Source: Kosakonia pseudosacchari (GTDB lineage Bacteria > Pseudomonadota > Gammaproteobacteria > Enterobacterales > Enterobacteriaceae). Taken from it: 64,000 nucleotides of DNA. Shown piece by piece: positions 19,497 through 27,212 of the stretch. A model generated the notes under the pieces. It saw only the letters and a program-made list of their open reading frames with translations, was not told where the DNA came from and searched no databases. The DNA lies in contig NZ_FXWP01000022.1 of the NCBI RefSeq assembly GCF_900184035.1, forward strand, positions 62,001 to 126,000, in the 5' to 3' direction. A program made the position numbers and the translations under genes. Each line of letters begins with the position of its first letter. Position 1 is the first letter of the stretch.

Positions 19497-20750
19497 ATGC
19501 TGGAACAAATGGGCATCGCTGCCAAAGCAGCGTCATACAAGCTGGCATTGCTCTCCAGCCGCGAGAAAAACCGTGTGCTGGAAAAAATCGCTGATTATCT
19601 CGAAGCGCAGGCGGATGAGATCCTGCTCGCGAATGAACAGGATCTGCTGGAAGCTCGCCGCAACGGGCTGAGCGAGTCGATGCTTGACCGTCTGGCGCTC
19701 AACCCGGCGCGCTTAACCGCGATCGCTAACGATGTGCGCCAGGTGTGCAAACTGGCGGATCCGGTAGGCCAGGTGATTGACGGTGGTCTGTTGGACAGCG
19801 GGTTGCGTATTGAACGCCGCCGCGTGCCGCTGGGGGTGATTGGTGTGATTTATGAAGCGCGTCCTAACGTCACCGTGGATGTCGCCTCTTTGTGCCTTAA
19901 AACCGGGAATGCCGCGATCCTGCGCGGGGGCAAAGAGACCTGGCGCACCAATGCCGCCACGGTAAAAGTAATCCAGCAGGCGCTGGAAGAGTGTGGCTTA
20001 CCGGCCGGCGCGGTGCAGGCTATCGAAAGCCCGGATCGCGCGCTGGTGAATGAAATGCTGCGCATGGATAAATACATCGACATGCTGATCCCACGCGGTG
20101 GCGCGGGTTTACATAAGCTGTGCCGCGAGCAGTCGACCATTCCGGTTATCACGGGTGGTATCGGCGTGTGTCATATCGTGGTTGATGAGTCTGCGGAAAT
20201 CGATCCGGCGCTAAAAATCATCGTTAACGCGAAAACTCAACGCCCCAGTACCTGCAACACGGTGGAAACCCTGCTGGTGCATCAGGGGATCGCGCAGCGA
20301 TTCCTGCCCGCGCTGAGCAAGCAGATGGCGGAAAGTGGCGTGACGCTGCATGCGGATGAGCAGGCGATGGCGCTGCTGCAAAACGGCCCGGCGAAAGTGG
20401 AGGCGGTAAAAGCGGAGCAGTATGACGACGAGTTTTTATCGCTGGATCTGAATGTGAAAATCGTGGCGGGGCTGGATGATGCTGTTAACCATATTCGCCA
20501 GCACGGCACCCAGCATTCTGACGCTATCCTTACTCGCACACTGCGAAACGCTGATCGCTTTATCAACGAAGTGGACTCCTCGGCAGTGTATGTGAATGCT
20601 TCTACGCGTTTTACTGACGGTGGACAGTTTGGTCTTGGTGCGGAAGTGGCTGTCAGCACGCAGAAGCTGCACGCGCGTGGCCCGATGGGGCTGGAAGCGT
20701 TGACGACTTATAAGTGGATTGGCTTCGGCGACGACACGATTCGTGCTTAA
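19497..20750 (+). CDS. proA: Gamma-glutamyl phosphate reductase ProA
   Basis: 417 residues, as in E. coli. It reduces gamma-glutamyl phosphate with NADPH to glutamate semialdehyde, the second step of proline synthesis. The catalytic cysteine lies in [14 protein letters not shown]; the family stretches [19 protein letters not shown] and [16 protein letters not shown] are present. It is cotranscribed with proB (11 bp gap) and followed by the thrW tRNA, the order seen in E. coli. Confidence 0.97.
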   Translation: MLEQMGIAAKAASYKLALLSSREKNRVLEKIADYLEAQADEILLANEQDLLEARRNGLSESMLDRLALNPARLTAIANDVRQVCKLADPVGQVIDGGLLDSGLRIERRRVPLGVIGVIYEARPNVTVDVASLCLKTGNAAILRGGKETWRTNAATVKVIQQALEECGLPAGAVQAIESPDRALVNEMLRMDKYIDMLIPRGGAGLHKLCREQSTIPVITGGIGVCHIVVDESAEIDPALKIIVNAKTQRPSTCNTVETLLVHQGIAQRFLPALSKQMAESGVTLHADEQAMALLQNGPAKVEAVKAEQYDDEFLSLDLNVKIVAGLDDAVNHIRQHGTQHSDAILTRTLRNADRFINEVDSSAVYVNASTRFTDGGQFGLGAEVAVSTQKLHARGPMGLEALTTYKWIGFGDDTIRA

Positions 20751-20758
20751 TTGAAAAA

Positions 20759-20809
20759 GGGTGATGCAAAAGTAGCCGTTTGATTCCCAAGGGCATTGAC
20801 GCATCACCC
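20759..20809 (+). terminator. Possible terminator hairpin after proA
   Basis: GGGTGATGC and GCATCACCC pair over a 33-base loop, followed by CGCTTAGTTTTA. The long loop makes it less certain. Confidence 0.45.
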
Positions 20810-20861
20810 GCTTAGTTTTAACCTTCTACTCCGTGATTCACGCTCGTGAACACATCGCAGG

Positions 20862-20937
20862 GCCGATATAGCTCAGTTGGTAGAGCAGCGCATTCGTAAT
20901 GCGAAGGTCGGAGGTTCGACTCCTCTTATCGGCACCA
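20862..20937 (+). tRNA. thrW: tRNA-Thr(CGT), thrW
   Basis: 76 bases from GCCGATATAGCTCAG to the encoded CCA. The cloverleaf is complete: acceptor GCCGATA pairs with TATCGGC, the D arm is GCTCAGTTGGTAGAGC, the anticodon stem CGCAT-TCGTAAT-GCG carries CGT at 20895-20897, and the T arm is GGAGGTTCGACTCC. It is the usual thrW position after proA. In E. coli this gene is an integration site for prophages and islands; the variable region here begins right after it, but no second copy of the tRNA 3' end was seen. Confidence 0.98.
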
Positions 20938-21309
20938 TCTTTTCTTATTTAAACTCAATAACTTATGCTTAAGTGGTCATGCTTTGATCGACCTGGAATT
21001 TCTCCGTGTTGAACATTCAAAGCGTAACGTGGCGTAAGTCATATCATGCCCTTTGCTTTATTGTCGGCGTCCCATTTATGGAATTAACAGCAGGCTGGAT
21101 TAATTAATCCAGTGCTGTATTCCATGAAGCTGGCAGAAAGTGGATCGGAAATAACTCATCTTCTCTCCATAAAGATATATTTTGTATTAAGCCAGACCTC
21201 AACATGGTGCGCGCAAATAAAATACGTGGCGTGTATATTAATGGTCGGTTTCATAACATCATGTGTGCATGTTGAATTTATCGCCATTTTATTGATAGGG
21301 ATGATCGTG
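20938..21309. other. 372 bp leader region between thrW and lipoprotein gene, with palindrome
   Basis: No gene is supported. The stretch is AT-rich. A perfect 18-base palindrome, CTGGATTAATTAATCCAG, occupies 21095-21112. An open frame from 21112 runs into the downstream lipoprotein but lacks a ribosome site and a family-like N-terminus. Confidence 0.6.
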
Positions 21310-22008
21310 ATGAGAAAACTTATAGCTCTGTTGTCTATTTCGATTTTAAGTGGATGCGCTCAGCAACCACTTGTAACGGTAAATGCGCTATCCTCAGGCC
21401 AGAGTGTAGGGAAACGCTTCATCATCCTGCCAGCCAGTCAAGCGCTGTATGACGCTAACCAGATTGAATACAATCAAATCGCCGCCGTCGTTTCTGCATC
21501 GCTGACACGTCAGGGGTATGTACAAGTTAACGAACCGGAAAAAGCCGATCAGGGAATTTTATTAGGATTTGCAAGAAGTGGGGCGGTGACCAGCACACGT
21601 AATGTTACTGTTCCAGTCTATGGCCAGACCGGTATTAGTTCAGCGACGACATACGGTAATGCCAATACGACATATAACTATCTGGGTGGCGGTAACTTAA
21701 CGTCGAACACGACAGGCAGCGCAACGACAGTCTACACGCCAACCTATGGAATTACCGGGGCATATGACACAACAGTAACTAATACATCATACGGAACAGC
21801 GGTAGCGCTTAATTCATACGATGCTAAGGTATATCTGAAAAGTAAGCGCGTAAATCTCCTGTGGAAATCAAGTGCGGCACTCGTATCTTCCAGAGCTGAC
21901 AGTATTGCTGATTACAGAGGCCTGGCATTAATTGCGGCTAATTACGCCAATATGAACACTAACGGTGATACACATTTGAGAATCGATCCACGTAATCCCG
22001 TTCAGTAA
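21310..22008 (+). CDS. DUF4136-like lipoprotein
   Basis: 232 residues from the ATG at 21310 (MRKLIALLSISILSGCAQQP), with AGGG 9 bases upstream. The lipobox ILSGC puts the lipidated cysteine at position 16; the next residues are AQQ, so it should go to the outer membrane. The segment FIILPASQALYDANQIEYNQ followed by a helix with LTRQGYVQ and DQGILLGFA is like DUF4136 domains, whose function is not known. A central Thr/Asn/Gly/Tyr-rich stretch (about residues 95-160) looks disordered or beta-rich. The codon use is more AT-rich than the backbone, and it is the first gene after the thrW tRNA, which fits horizontal gain. Confidence 0.7.
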   Translation: MRKLIALLSISILSGCAQQPLVTVNALSSGQSVGKRFIILPASQALYDANQIEYNQIAAVVSASLTRQGYVQVNEPEKADQGILLGFARSGAVTSTRNVTVPVYGQTGISSATTYGNANTTYNYLGGGNLTSNTTGSATTVYTPTYGITGAYDTTVTNTSYGTAVALNSYDAKVYLKSKRVNLLWKSSAALVSSRADSIADYRGLALIAANYANMNTNGDTHLRIDPRNPVQ

Positions 22009-22014
22009 TTTAAC

Positions 22015-22050
22015 CGGGGTGTGATAAATGCTATGGAAATTAACACCCCG
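22015..22050 (+). terminator. Possible terminator after lipoprotein gene
   Basis: CGGGGTGT and ACACCCCG pair over a 20-base loop just past the stop codon. No clear T run follows, so its strength is uncertain. Confidence 0.45.
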
Positions 22051-22143
22051 TTCAAACCAAAAAATTATACCGCTAGTGAGCTGCATTGACCTCTCAACAT
22101 TTCCTTCCTGATATTCACGCTACGCAAGATACCGTTTTAGCTA

Positions 22144-22166
22144 TAAAAAAAGCGCCCGCAGGCGCT
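22144..22166 (-). terminator. Terminator of the small DUF1471 gene
   Basis: AGCGCC and GGCGCT pair around CGCA; on the minus strand it is followed by a run of seven T. It lies about 30 bp past the stop of the gene at 22194-22403. Confidence 0.75.
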
Positions 22167-22193
22167 TAGAGAGTAGTGTTCGACCAGGCATAC

Positions 22194-22403
22194 TTATTTG
22201 GTCAGTTCAGCCGTCATATGAACATTATTATTGGTGTTGGCTTCAATGATTTTATATGAAGCGCCAGCCTGCTGTGCTTTGGCGGCAATTAAGGATTCTG
22301 CTTCGTCAAGCGTTGAAGCTGTGGCGGTTACGCTCTGAGCGAAAGCACCAAATGACAGGACGGAAAGCACAGTAGCGACAGCAAGTGAATTGATGGTTTT
22401 CAT
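22194..22403 (-). CDS. Small periplasmic DUF1471 (YdgH/BhsA/McbA family) protein
   Basis: 69 residues: a signal peptide (MKTINSLAVATVLSVLSFGAFA) and a mature domain of about 47 residues with the DUF1471 pattern DEAESLIAAKAQQAGASYKI and NNNVHMTAEL. Members are small secreted proteins linked to stress, biofilm and copper or acid response. AAGGAAT precedes the ATG at 22403. It lies 85 bp downstream of bhsA on the same strand and may be a diverged tandem copy; the mature part is shorter than that of BhsA. Confidence 0.75.
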   Translation of the reverse strand: MKTINSLAVATVLSVLSFGAFAQSVTATASTLDEAESLIAAKAQQAGASYKIIEANTNNNVHMTAELTK

Positions 22404-22488
22404 AATGGTATTCCTTAAATTTTTATTTGTGTGGGCGATAACGCCCGATTCAACATCTGTTGTGAATGCCGGTTTTATACGGCAGAGC

Positions 22489-22746
22489 TTATTTGTAAAT
22501 CACCGCGGTGCCGTGCAGGGTATTCGGGCCAGTCACGGAAGTAATGCGGAATGATTTCGCACCCATTTCATCGGCTTTCTGCGCCAACTCGCTTTGCAAA
22601 GAGGAGAGATTGGTGCCGGCATTGGCAGAAATCACGCCCACTTTTTGTTGGTCAGCCGGAGTGGATTGCACTTCGACGGCGGCTACGCTTGCGAAAGAAA
22701 GGGAACCAAGTACAGCGATAGCGATCAGGGATTTGATGGTTTTCAT
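22489..22746 (-). CDS. bhsA: Multiple stress resistance protein BhsA (ComC)
   Basis: 85 residues, the same as E. coli BhsA/ComC, which lowers outer-membrane copper permeability and affects biofilm formation. A signal peptide (MKTIKSLIAIAVLGSLSFAS) precedes VEVQSTPADQQKVGVISANA, and the C-terminal GAKSFRITSVTGPNTLHGTA is almost identical to the E. coli protein. It is divergent from a ComR-like TetR gene, the same pair arrangement as E. coli comR-bhsA, though in E. coli that pair sits elsewhere on the chromosome. Confidence 0.88.
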   Translation of the reverse strand: MKTIKSLIAIAVLGSLSFASVAAVEVQSTPADQQKVGVISANAGTNLSSLQSELAQKADEMGAKSFRITSVTGPNTLHGTAVIYK

Positions 22747-22997
22747 AATTTTTGCCTTCTGAATCTGGATTTGTGTGAGGTCGTAAGTATTAACTTAACG
22801 ATCGATAGGTAAATGATAAGTGTGATCTGCGTCACCCGTCAACACTATTTTTATAATGATCATTTAAATAATTAAAAAACACTTGTTATTCATGTAGATA
22901 AATCTTTTATTTTTTCGAAAAATTTCTACTGGTCAGCCGCTTTGTAATGTTTTTATAATGATTATTAACTAAATTGATGTGAACGGGGGGAGGAACA
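22747..22997. promoter_or_regulatory. Divergent promoter region bhsA/comR
   Basis: 251 bp of AT-rich DNA between divergent bhsA and comR. It should hold both promoters and the ComR operator by analogy with E. coli, where ComR represses bhsA and copper relieves it. I could not assign the operator from sequence alone. Confidence 0.5.
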
Positions 22998-23633
22998 ATG
23001 GCAACCGACGACACATGCTGTACGAGAAAAGGTCGTGGACGGCCAAAAATTTTTGACCGGAACGCGATGCTGGATAAAGCGATGATGCTGTTCTGGCAAC
23101 AGGGCTATGAAGCCACATCACTGGCAGATCTTGTTGAAGCCACCGGTGCAAAAGCACCGACGTTGTATGCGGAATTCCACAATAAAGAGGGATTGTTCAG
23201 AGCCGCGCTTGATCGCTATACGGCTCGGTTTTCCGCCAAACACCGGGCAGCGCTTTTTTGCGAAGAGAAAACGGTTGAGCAGGCGCTGCGCGATTATCTA
23301 CAAGCGTTAGCCCGTTGCTTTGCCGGTAGCGATACCCCGGCAGGCTGCTTTTTGATAAATAGTTCCGCCACGGTTTCTGCTTCTTCAGAGCCGATAGCTG
23401 ACACCATCCGGGAACGGCAAACGGCGCAGGAACAAACGCTACTTACCTTTTTGCTGCAACGTCAGTTGCGTGGCGAGATCCCGGCGCAAACAGAAGTGAA
23501 AACCATCGCGCTTTTTTTAAGCTGCATCATTCATGGAATGTCGGTCAGCGCGCGAGAAGGTGCGAGTGTGGATAAACTGCAGCAGATTATCGATACGACG
23601 CTGCGGTTGTGGCCGTTATTAATCAACGAGTAA
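22998..23633 (+). CDS. comR: TetR-family copper-responsive repressor ComR
   Basis: 211 residues. The N-terminal TetR DNA-binding domain reads GRGRPKIFDRNAMLDKAMML, then GYEATSLADLVEATGAKAPT and LYAEFHNKEGLFRAALDRY, which is close to E. coli ComR (YcfQ) as I recall it. The ligand domain is helical and ends REGASVDKLQQIIDTTLRLW. Several cysteines near the N-terminus (DDTCC) could bind metal. The ribosome site GGGGGGAGG precedes the ATG. Divergent bhsA supports the assignment; expected role is repression of bhsA. Confidence 0.85.
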   Translation: MATDDTCCTRKGRGRPKIFDRNAMLDKAMMLFWQQGYEATSLADLVEATGAKAPTLYAEFHNKEGLFRAALDRYTARFSAKHRAALFCEEKTVEQALRDYLQALARCFAGSDTPAGCFLINSSATVSASSEPIADTIRERQTAQEQTLLTFLLQRQLRGEIPAQTEVKTIALFLSCIIHGMSVSAREGASVDKLQQIIDTTLRLWPLLINE

Positions 23634-24042
23634 CACCGAGAACGTCTGGCGCTTTGCCATCGCCCACGATACACAGCGAAATGTTGCTATTGTTCACTAT
23701 CACTGGCAATAACTCGGTGGTGAAACCAACCATATATTAATCGCTGTGCCTGCCGGTGGTGATCTTCAGGTGGACTGTTCCGCCATGGGAAACCAGTGCA
23801 AACGAGGGAAAACGCCCGCCAGCAATGCCAGCCCGGCTTCATCATTTTCCTGCTCGGATTAACGCTGAGCGCAATTTGCGTGGTGAACGTGAGTAACGAG
23901 GTGAGTGGCGTCGGGCGAAAATCTCGCCTGGAAGTATTGAAAGTCAGCCAGAACGAACGGAACGCAGGTTAAGAGAACGGCTGACAATGGATTGTTGATT
24001 GCCAATTGCGGGCGAGAGGATGGTTCGCCCGCGGTGAAACCA
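23634..24042. other. 409 bp region between comR and zinT, with a possible decayed membrane-protein end
   Basis: No complete gene. One frame, open from about 23763 to the TAA at 23971-23973, encodes about 70 residues including a hydrophobic run (FIIFLLGLTLSAICVVNVSN) followed by a polar tail, as at the C-terminus of a membrane protein. It lacks a start codon with a ribosome site and is preceded by a stop, so it reads as a remnant if it was ever coding. Confidence 0.4.
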
Positions 24043-24687
24043 TCAGTGATGCAGCATTTCGTCGACAATCTGCGCTTTCGTCATATTGTACGGATAATAT
24101 GTCGGCCAGTTATCCATCTCTTTTAACAGCGCTTCTTGCGATTCGTTGCCAATAAAAATATGGAAATGTTGCGACTGGCGCGGGCCGATAATATGGTCGC
24201 TAAACTGCACATATTTTGGTGCTTTTGATTGTGCGTCTTTGCATTCAAACAGATAACGCACGCCTTTTTTCCCGGAGGTGTAGGTCAGAATTTTATAGCC
24301 CGCGTAATCATAGCGGCAGGCATTGACTGTTTTGCCAACGTGAAACTCCATCACATTGTTTTCTATGCCAATTATTTCGACATCGGTGGCATAACCTTTT
24401 TGGTAATAGGCGCGGTACTCTTCCACGCTTTTACCGCCTTGTTTTGCTTTTTTCTCCAGCACCGGATCAAGCGCACCGCTGAGCAGATACGGGTTCACGG
24501 ATTGCCAGATCCCGTCCCAATCGGACAACGCCCGGTCTTTCACGTCCTTATCATCAAAAATGCCTTCGCTGGCTTTACGCTCCACTTCCGTAAGCGGTTT
24601 GCCGTGGTGGTGGTCATGCGCTAACGTCTGCGCACTCATTAGCAGCACACCCATGCCAAGTACAAAGGCCGATTTCTTCATGATCAT
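24043..24687 (-). CDS. zinT: Periplasmic metal-binding protein ZinT
   Basis: 214 residues; E. coli ZinT (YodA) has 216. It binds zinc (and cadmium) in the periplasm and helps ZnuABC under zinc shortage. A signal peptide ends ...SAQTLA before [13 protein letters not shown], a His-rich metal-binding start. The lipocalin-like domain keeps [34 protein letters not shown] and [17 protein letters not shown]. The ATG at 24687 follows GGGAG; a second ATG at 24681 is in frame. A near-consensus Zur operator lies 34 bp upstream. Confidence 0.93.
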   Translation of the reverse strand: MIMKKSAFVLGMGVLLMSAQTLAHDHHHGKPLTEVERKASEGIFDDKDVKDRALSDWDGIWQSVNPYLLSGALDPVLEKKAKQGGKSVEEYRAYYQKGYATDVEIIGIENNVMEFHVGKTVNACRYDYAGYKILTYTSGKKGVRYLFECKDAQSKAPKYVQFSDHIIGPRQSQHFHIFIGNESQEALLKEMDNWPTYYPYNMTKAQIVDEMLHH

Positions 24688-24720
24688 ATTGCGCTCCCTG
24701 GTTATCATTTGTTACGAAAT

Positions 24721-24743
24721 GAAATGTTATAATATAACAAAAT
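24721..24743. promoter_or_regulatory. Zur operator of zinT
   Basis: The 23 bp start GAAATGTTATAATATAACA, which equals the E. coli Zur consensus GAAATGTTATANTATAACATTTC in the left and central parts; the last four bases (AAAT for TTTC) differ. Position just upstream of zinT supports zinc-dependent repression by Zur. Confidence 0.88.
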
Positions 24744-24895
24744 AAAATACCAGACTGCCTGCGCCTTTCCAGCCTGCGGGAAGTGACTGACGAGCGATAT
24801 CGCCGCAGCTATAAAACATAAAATCAACTATATGTAAGTGAATAGTAAATAGTTTTTGTGTTTTTAATTTGTCTTCGGCACCTTGCCGCTCTTTT

Positions 24896-24913
24896 CGCAG
24901 TGTCTGCGTTTTT
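24896..24913 (+). terminator. Small terminator-like hairpin in leader of mntP relic
   Basis: CGCAG-TGT-CTGCG followed by TTTTT, 32 bp before the old mntP start. In other enterobacteria mntP is controlled by a manganese riboswitch; this hairpin may be what is left of its expression platform, but I could not recognise the aptamer. Confidence 0.4.
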
Positions 24914-24944
24914 GCCCTCGCCGAAGGGCATTTAAGGGGCAGCT

Positions 24945-25556
24945 ATGAGTTTTTACGCAATTAGCATTCCTGCTTTCGGTATGTCGATGGGTTCTTTTGC
25001 TGCCGCTTTCGGTAAAAGGGCGATGTTGAAACGCCCGCCGGTAAGCGAAACGCTACGCACCGGGAAGCCATCACCCCAATTATTGGTTTAGTCGCCAGCC
25101 AGTACATTATGCGGCAGGACCACAGGATAGCCTTCGTACTGCTCTTTGCGCCGGGTATGCGCATGATGAAAGAGCACTACGGATGAAGAAGCCGAAGCAC
25201 CGCGTCGCCACGGTTTCTGGTTGCTGGTTACCACTGTTATTGCTACCAGCTTTGATGCGATGGCCGTGGGTGTCGGGCTGGCGTTTCTCAACGTGAACAT
25301 CGTGGCGACGGTGCTGATGATTGGCTTTGCGACCACCATCATGGCTACCACCGGTATGTTGCTGGGGCGCTTTCCTGGCGCGGCGTTCGATAAATGGGCG
25401 GAAGTGTCCGGCGGTGTTGTGCTTATCTGTATCGGCAGCTCAATTCTGATTGATCACTTAGGTTTACTGTCACTTGCCCGAACGCGAGAAATCGTCAACA
25501 ATGCGTCCTCAGGTGATGGCGTTCCACCTGACCCAACCGCTTCCCTGAGAAGCTGA
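24945..25556 (+). pseudogene. mntP: Frameshifted manganese efflux pump MntP
   Basis: Homology to E. coli MntP is spread over three frames. Frame A from the ATG at 24945 gives MSFYAISIPAFGMSMGSFAA and stops at 25089. Frame B (about 25063-25186) carries EAITPIIGLVASQYIMRQDH and IAFVLLFAPGMRMM. Frame C (from 25182) carries [20 protein letters not shown], then [10 protein letters not shown], and runs to 25556. About six residues seem lost at the first break. The acidic residue of the family motif GMSMDAFAAS is Gly here, a further loss. The last frame runs into the fluoride riboswitch, so the original stop is also gone. AAGGGGC upstream still looks like a ribosome site. Not functional by any single frame. 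Confidence 0.88.
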
Positions 25557-25567
25557 TGACGCCTGGT
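25509..25567 (+). ncRNA. Fluoride riboswitch (crcB motif)
   Basis: The aptamer layout is complete: CAGGTGATGGCGTTCCACCTG forms P1 with GGTGATG, GCTTC-CCTGA-GAAGC forms the second hairpin, followed by CTGATGACGCC, whose ACGCC pairs back with GGCGT at 25518-25522. This is the GGNGATG ... CTGATG pattern of crcB-motif RNAs. It lies 79 bp before crcB. Fluoride binding should lead to crcB expression (see the terminator entry). Confidence 0.88.
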
Positions 25568-25606
25568 ATGTCTCTGTAATGAGGCATGTCGGGCGTTTTT
25601 CTTTTG
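25559..25606 (+). terminator. Terminator switch of the fluoride riboswitch
   Basis: The 16-base arm 25559-25574 (ACGCCTGGTATGTCTC) pairs with 25581-25596 (GAGGCATGTCGGGCGT) with a few G-U pairs, then TTTTTCTTTT. Its first five bases are also used in the aptamer pseudoknot arm, so aptamer and terminator exclude each other. Confidence 0.8.
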
Positions 25607-25645
25607 TCTCCCGCATGCCTCGCACTTTTGTTGATGAGGAAAAAC

Positions 25646-26023
25646 ATGCTGAAGTCTTTATTTGCCGTAATCATCGGTGGTTCTGCCGGCTGCGTGATCC
25701 GCTGGCTGCTCGCGATGCGTTTCAATACGCTGTTTCCCAATCTGCCGCCCGGCACGCTGCTGGTAAATCTACTCGGCGGGCTGATCATTGGCGGTGCGCT
25801 GGCACTCTTTACCCGCCACCCGCATCTGGATCCCACATGGCGGCTGCTGATCACCACGGGCTTATGCGGCGGCATGACCACCTTTTCCACGTTTTCTCTG
25901 GAGATTTTTGCCCAGTTGCAAACGGGCAGCTATGCGTGGGCACTGGCTTCCGTGCTGGTGCATGTGGTGGGATCGATTTTAATGACGGCGCTGGGGTTTG
26001 CGCTGATAAACGCCTGGTATTGA
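25646..26023 (+). CDS. crcB: Fluoride exporter CrcB (Fluc)
   Basis: 125 residues with four membrane segments. Fluc channels work as antiparallel dimers and let fluoride leave the cell. Family signatures are seen: GGSAGCVIRWLLA near the start, LLVNLLGG (pore Asn) and GLCGGMTTFSTFSLE (Phe box and sodium site). The ATG at 25646 follows GAGGA; the in-frame ATG at 25586 lies inside the terminator of the riboswitch and is rejected. Control by the upstream fluoride riboswitch is expected. Confidence 0.93.
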   Translation: MLKSLFAVIIGGSAGCVIRWLLAMRFNTLFPNLPPGTLLVNLLGGLIIGGALALFTRHPHLDPTWRLLITTGLCGGMTTFSTFSLEIFAQLQTGSYAWALASVLVHVVGSILMTALGFALINAWY

Positions 26024-26069
26024 TAAAACAGCAAGGGGAGCAATGCCGCTCCCCCTTATTCAGCTTATT

Positions 26070-26396
26070 TCACGCCGCCATTTGCAGGCAGGCTTCTGCG
26101 CAAGCCCGGCAACGTTTAGCGCACTGCTGGCAGTGCGGATGTTGATGCTTACTGCACTCTTCGGCGCAGGCTTTGCATACGTCGACGCAAATCCGGCACA
26201 GTGAGGGTAAATGTTTGCTTTCCAGCGCCATGAATTGGCCGGCAAGGCGACACAGGGCGGCACATTGCACGTCCAGTTTGATGCATTCACGCATCATGTC
26301 GATATTCTCTTCCTGCAGGCAAGAAAGCGCACAGTGTTCGCAAGCCGCTGCGCATTGATAACAGGCTTCTGCGCATCGTTGATGTTCTGTATGCAT
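26070..26396 (-). CDS. Cysteine-rich four-helix-bundle copper storage protein (Csp3/DUF326 type)
   Basis: 108 residues with 19 cysteines in Cys-x2-Cys and Cys-x3-Cys spacing (RCAEACYQCAAACEHCALSC, then ICVDVCKACAEEC and CQQCAKRCRACAEAC), the pattern of four-helix copper storage proteins, which bind many Cu(I) ions inside the bundle. No Tat or Sec leader is present, so it should be the cytosolic Csp3 type. The ATG at 26396 follows GGAG; the longer in-frame start at 26411 would add five residues. It is a single gene convergent with crcB. No CsoR, CopZ or CueR gene is adjacent. Confidence 0.88.
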   Translation of the reverse strand: MHTEHQRCAEACYQCAAACEHCALSCLQEENIDMMRECIKLDVQCAALCRLAGQFMALESKHLPSLCRICVDVCKACAEECSKHQHPHCQQCAKRCRACAEACLQMAA

Positions 26397-26719
26397 GGTT
26401 TTACTCCACAATATTTATGTGTCATGAGATAAGTGTGCACAGAATATTTATCCCTACCATTTTATTTACATATTTCATCACATCGGTAATTTTAGGCGAT
26501 GAACAAAACTTTAGTAACCTGCTTATATCTATAGAGATTTATTTATCACGCAACATATGTGTTTAAATATTTCTTCCGGAAATATTGATTTAATTTGGAT
26601 ATATTTTTGCTCGTTCGATTGACTAATCGGGATAAATAGCCAGACTTAAGGTTCCAACGCGATTGATATGGGCTGTTAACCGTATCGATTATATCGAAAA
26701 CGAGATGTGGAGATATAAC
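26397..26719. other. 323 bp AT-rich intergenic region
   Basis: Lies between the divergent copper-storage gene and the KGG-repeat gene and must hold their promoters. No gene and no clear operator were recognised. Confidence 0.6.
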
Positions 26720-26893
26720 ATGGCCGAACATAGAGGCGGTTCCGGTAATTTCGCTGAAGATCGTGAAAAAGCTTCTGAAGCGGGACGTAAAGGTGGTCAG
26801 CACAGCGGCGGTAATTTTAAAAATGATCCCGAACGTGCATCCGAAGCCGGTAAGAAAGGCGGTGAAAATAGCCACGGCGGTGGAAGAAAATAA
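26720..26893 (+). CDS. KGG-repeat general stress protein (YciG/YmdF/Con-10 like)
   Basis: 57 residues with two copies of the KGG motif: FAEDREKASEAGRKGGQHSG and FKNDPERASEAGKKGGENSH, ending GGGRK. Such hydrophilic proteins are sigma-S-controlled stress proteins in enterobacteria and resemble plant and fungal hydrophilins; their molecular role is unknown. The ATG at 26720 follows GGAG, and upstream in-frame codons lack a ribosome site and similarity. Confidence 0.9.
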   Translation: MAEHRGGSGNFAEDREKASEAGRKGGQHSGGNFKNDPERASEAGKKGGENSHGGGRK

Positions 26894-26999
26894 CCACTTT
26901 TTAAAGTCATTATTTTCTTAATGCTAGCGAGCCGGAGACGGCTCGTTTATTTTTTAATTAACAATATCTTAAAAATAAAAATGTAGAGGTAGTGTAGTA

Positions 27000-27212
27000 A
27001 TGAGTTCAAAAAATAATGACGAGGGCGAGAGAATTGGTTTGCTATCTGAAAATTTACCCACCTGTCTATCCACTAATTTAATTGAACATTTCCACCAGCC
27101 TGCCGAAAAAATCGCTATTAATTTTACCGAAGCCGTTGATTTATCGCTCCCGCCTTATAAAAAACGTCTGGTGCATAAAATGGCCAACCGCAAACAATCC
27201 TCAAAAAGCTAA
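27000..27212 (+). CDS. Hypothetical protein, 70 residues
   Basis: ATG at 27000 follows GAGGTAG at good spacing, 106 bp after the KGG-repeat gene. The product (MSSKNNDEGERIGLLSENLP ... ANRKQSSKS) is hydrophilic, with a basic C-terminus and no signal peptide or membrane segment. I recognise no family. It may share the stress-type expression of its neighbour; coding status rests on the ribosome site and length only. Confidence 0.5.
   Translation: MSSKNNDEGERIGLLSENLPTCLSTNLIEHFHQPAEKIAINFTEAVDLSLPPYKKRLVHKMANRKQSSKS

Noticed and set aside
24830..24944. A manganese (yybP-ykoY) riboswitch before the mntP relic
   Set aside because: Only a small terminator-like hairpin is visible; I could not find the conserved aptamer loops.
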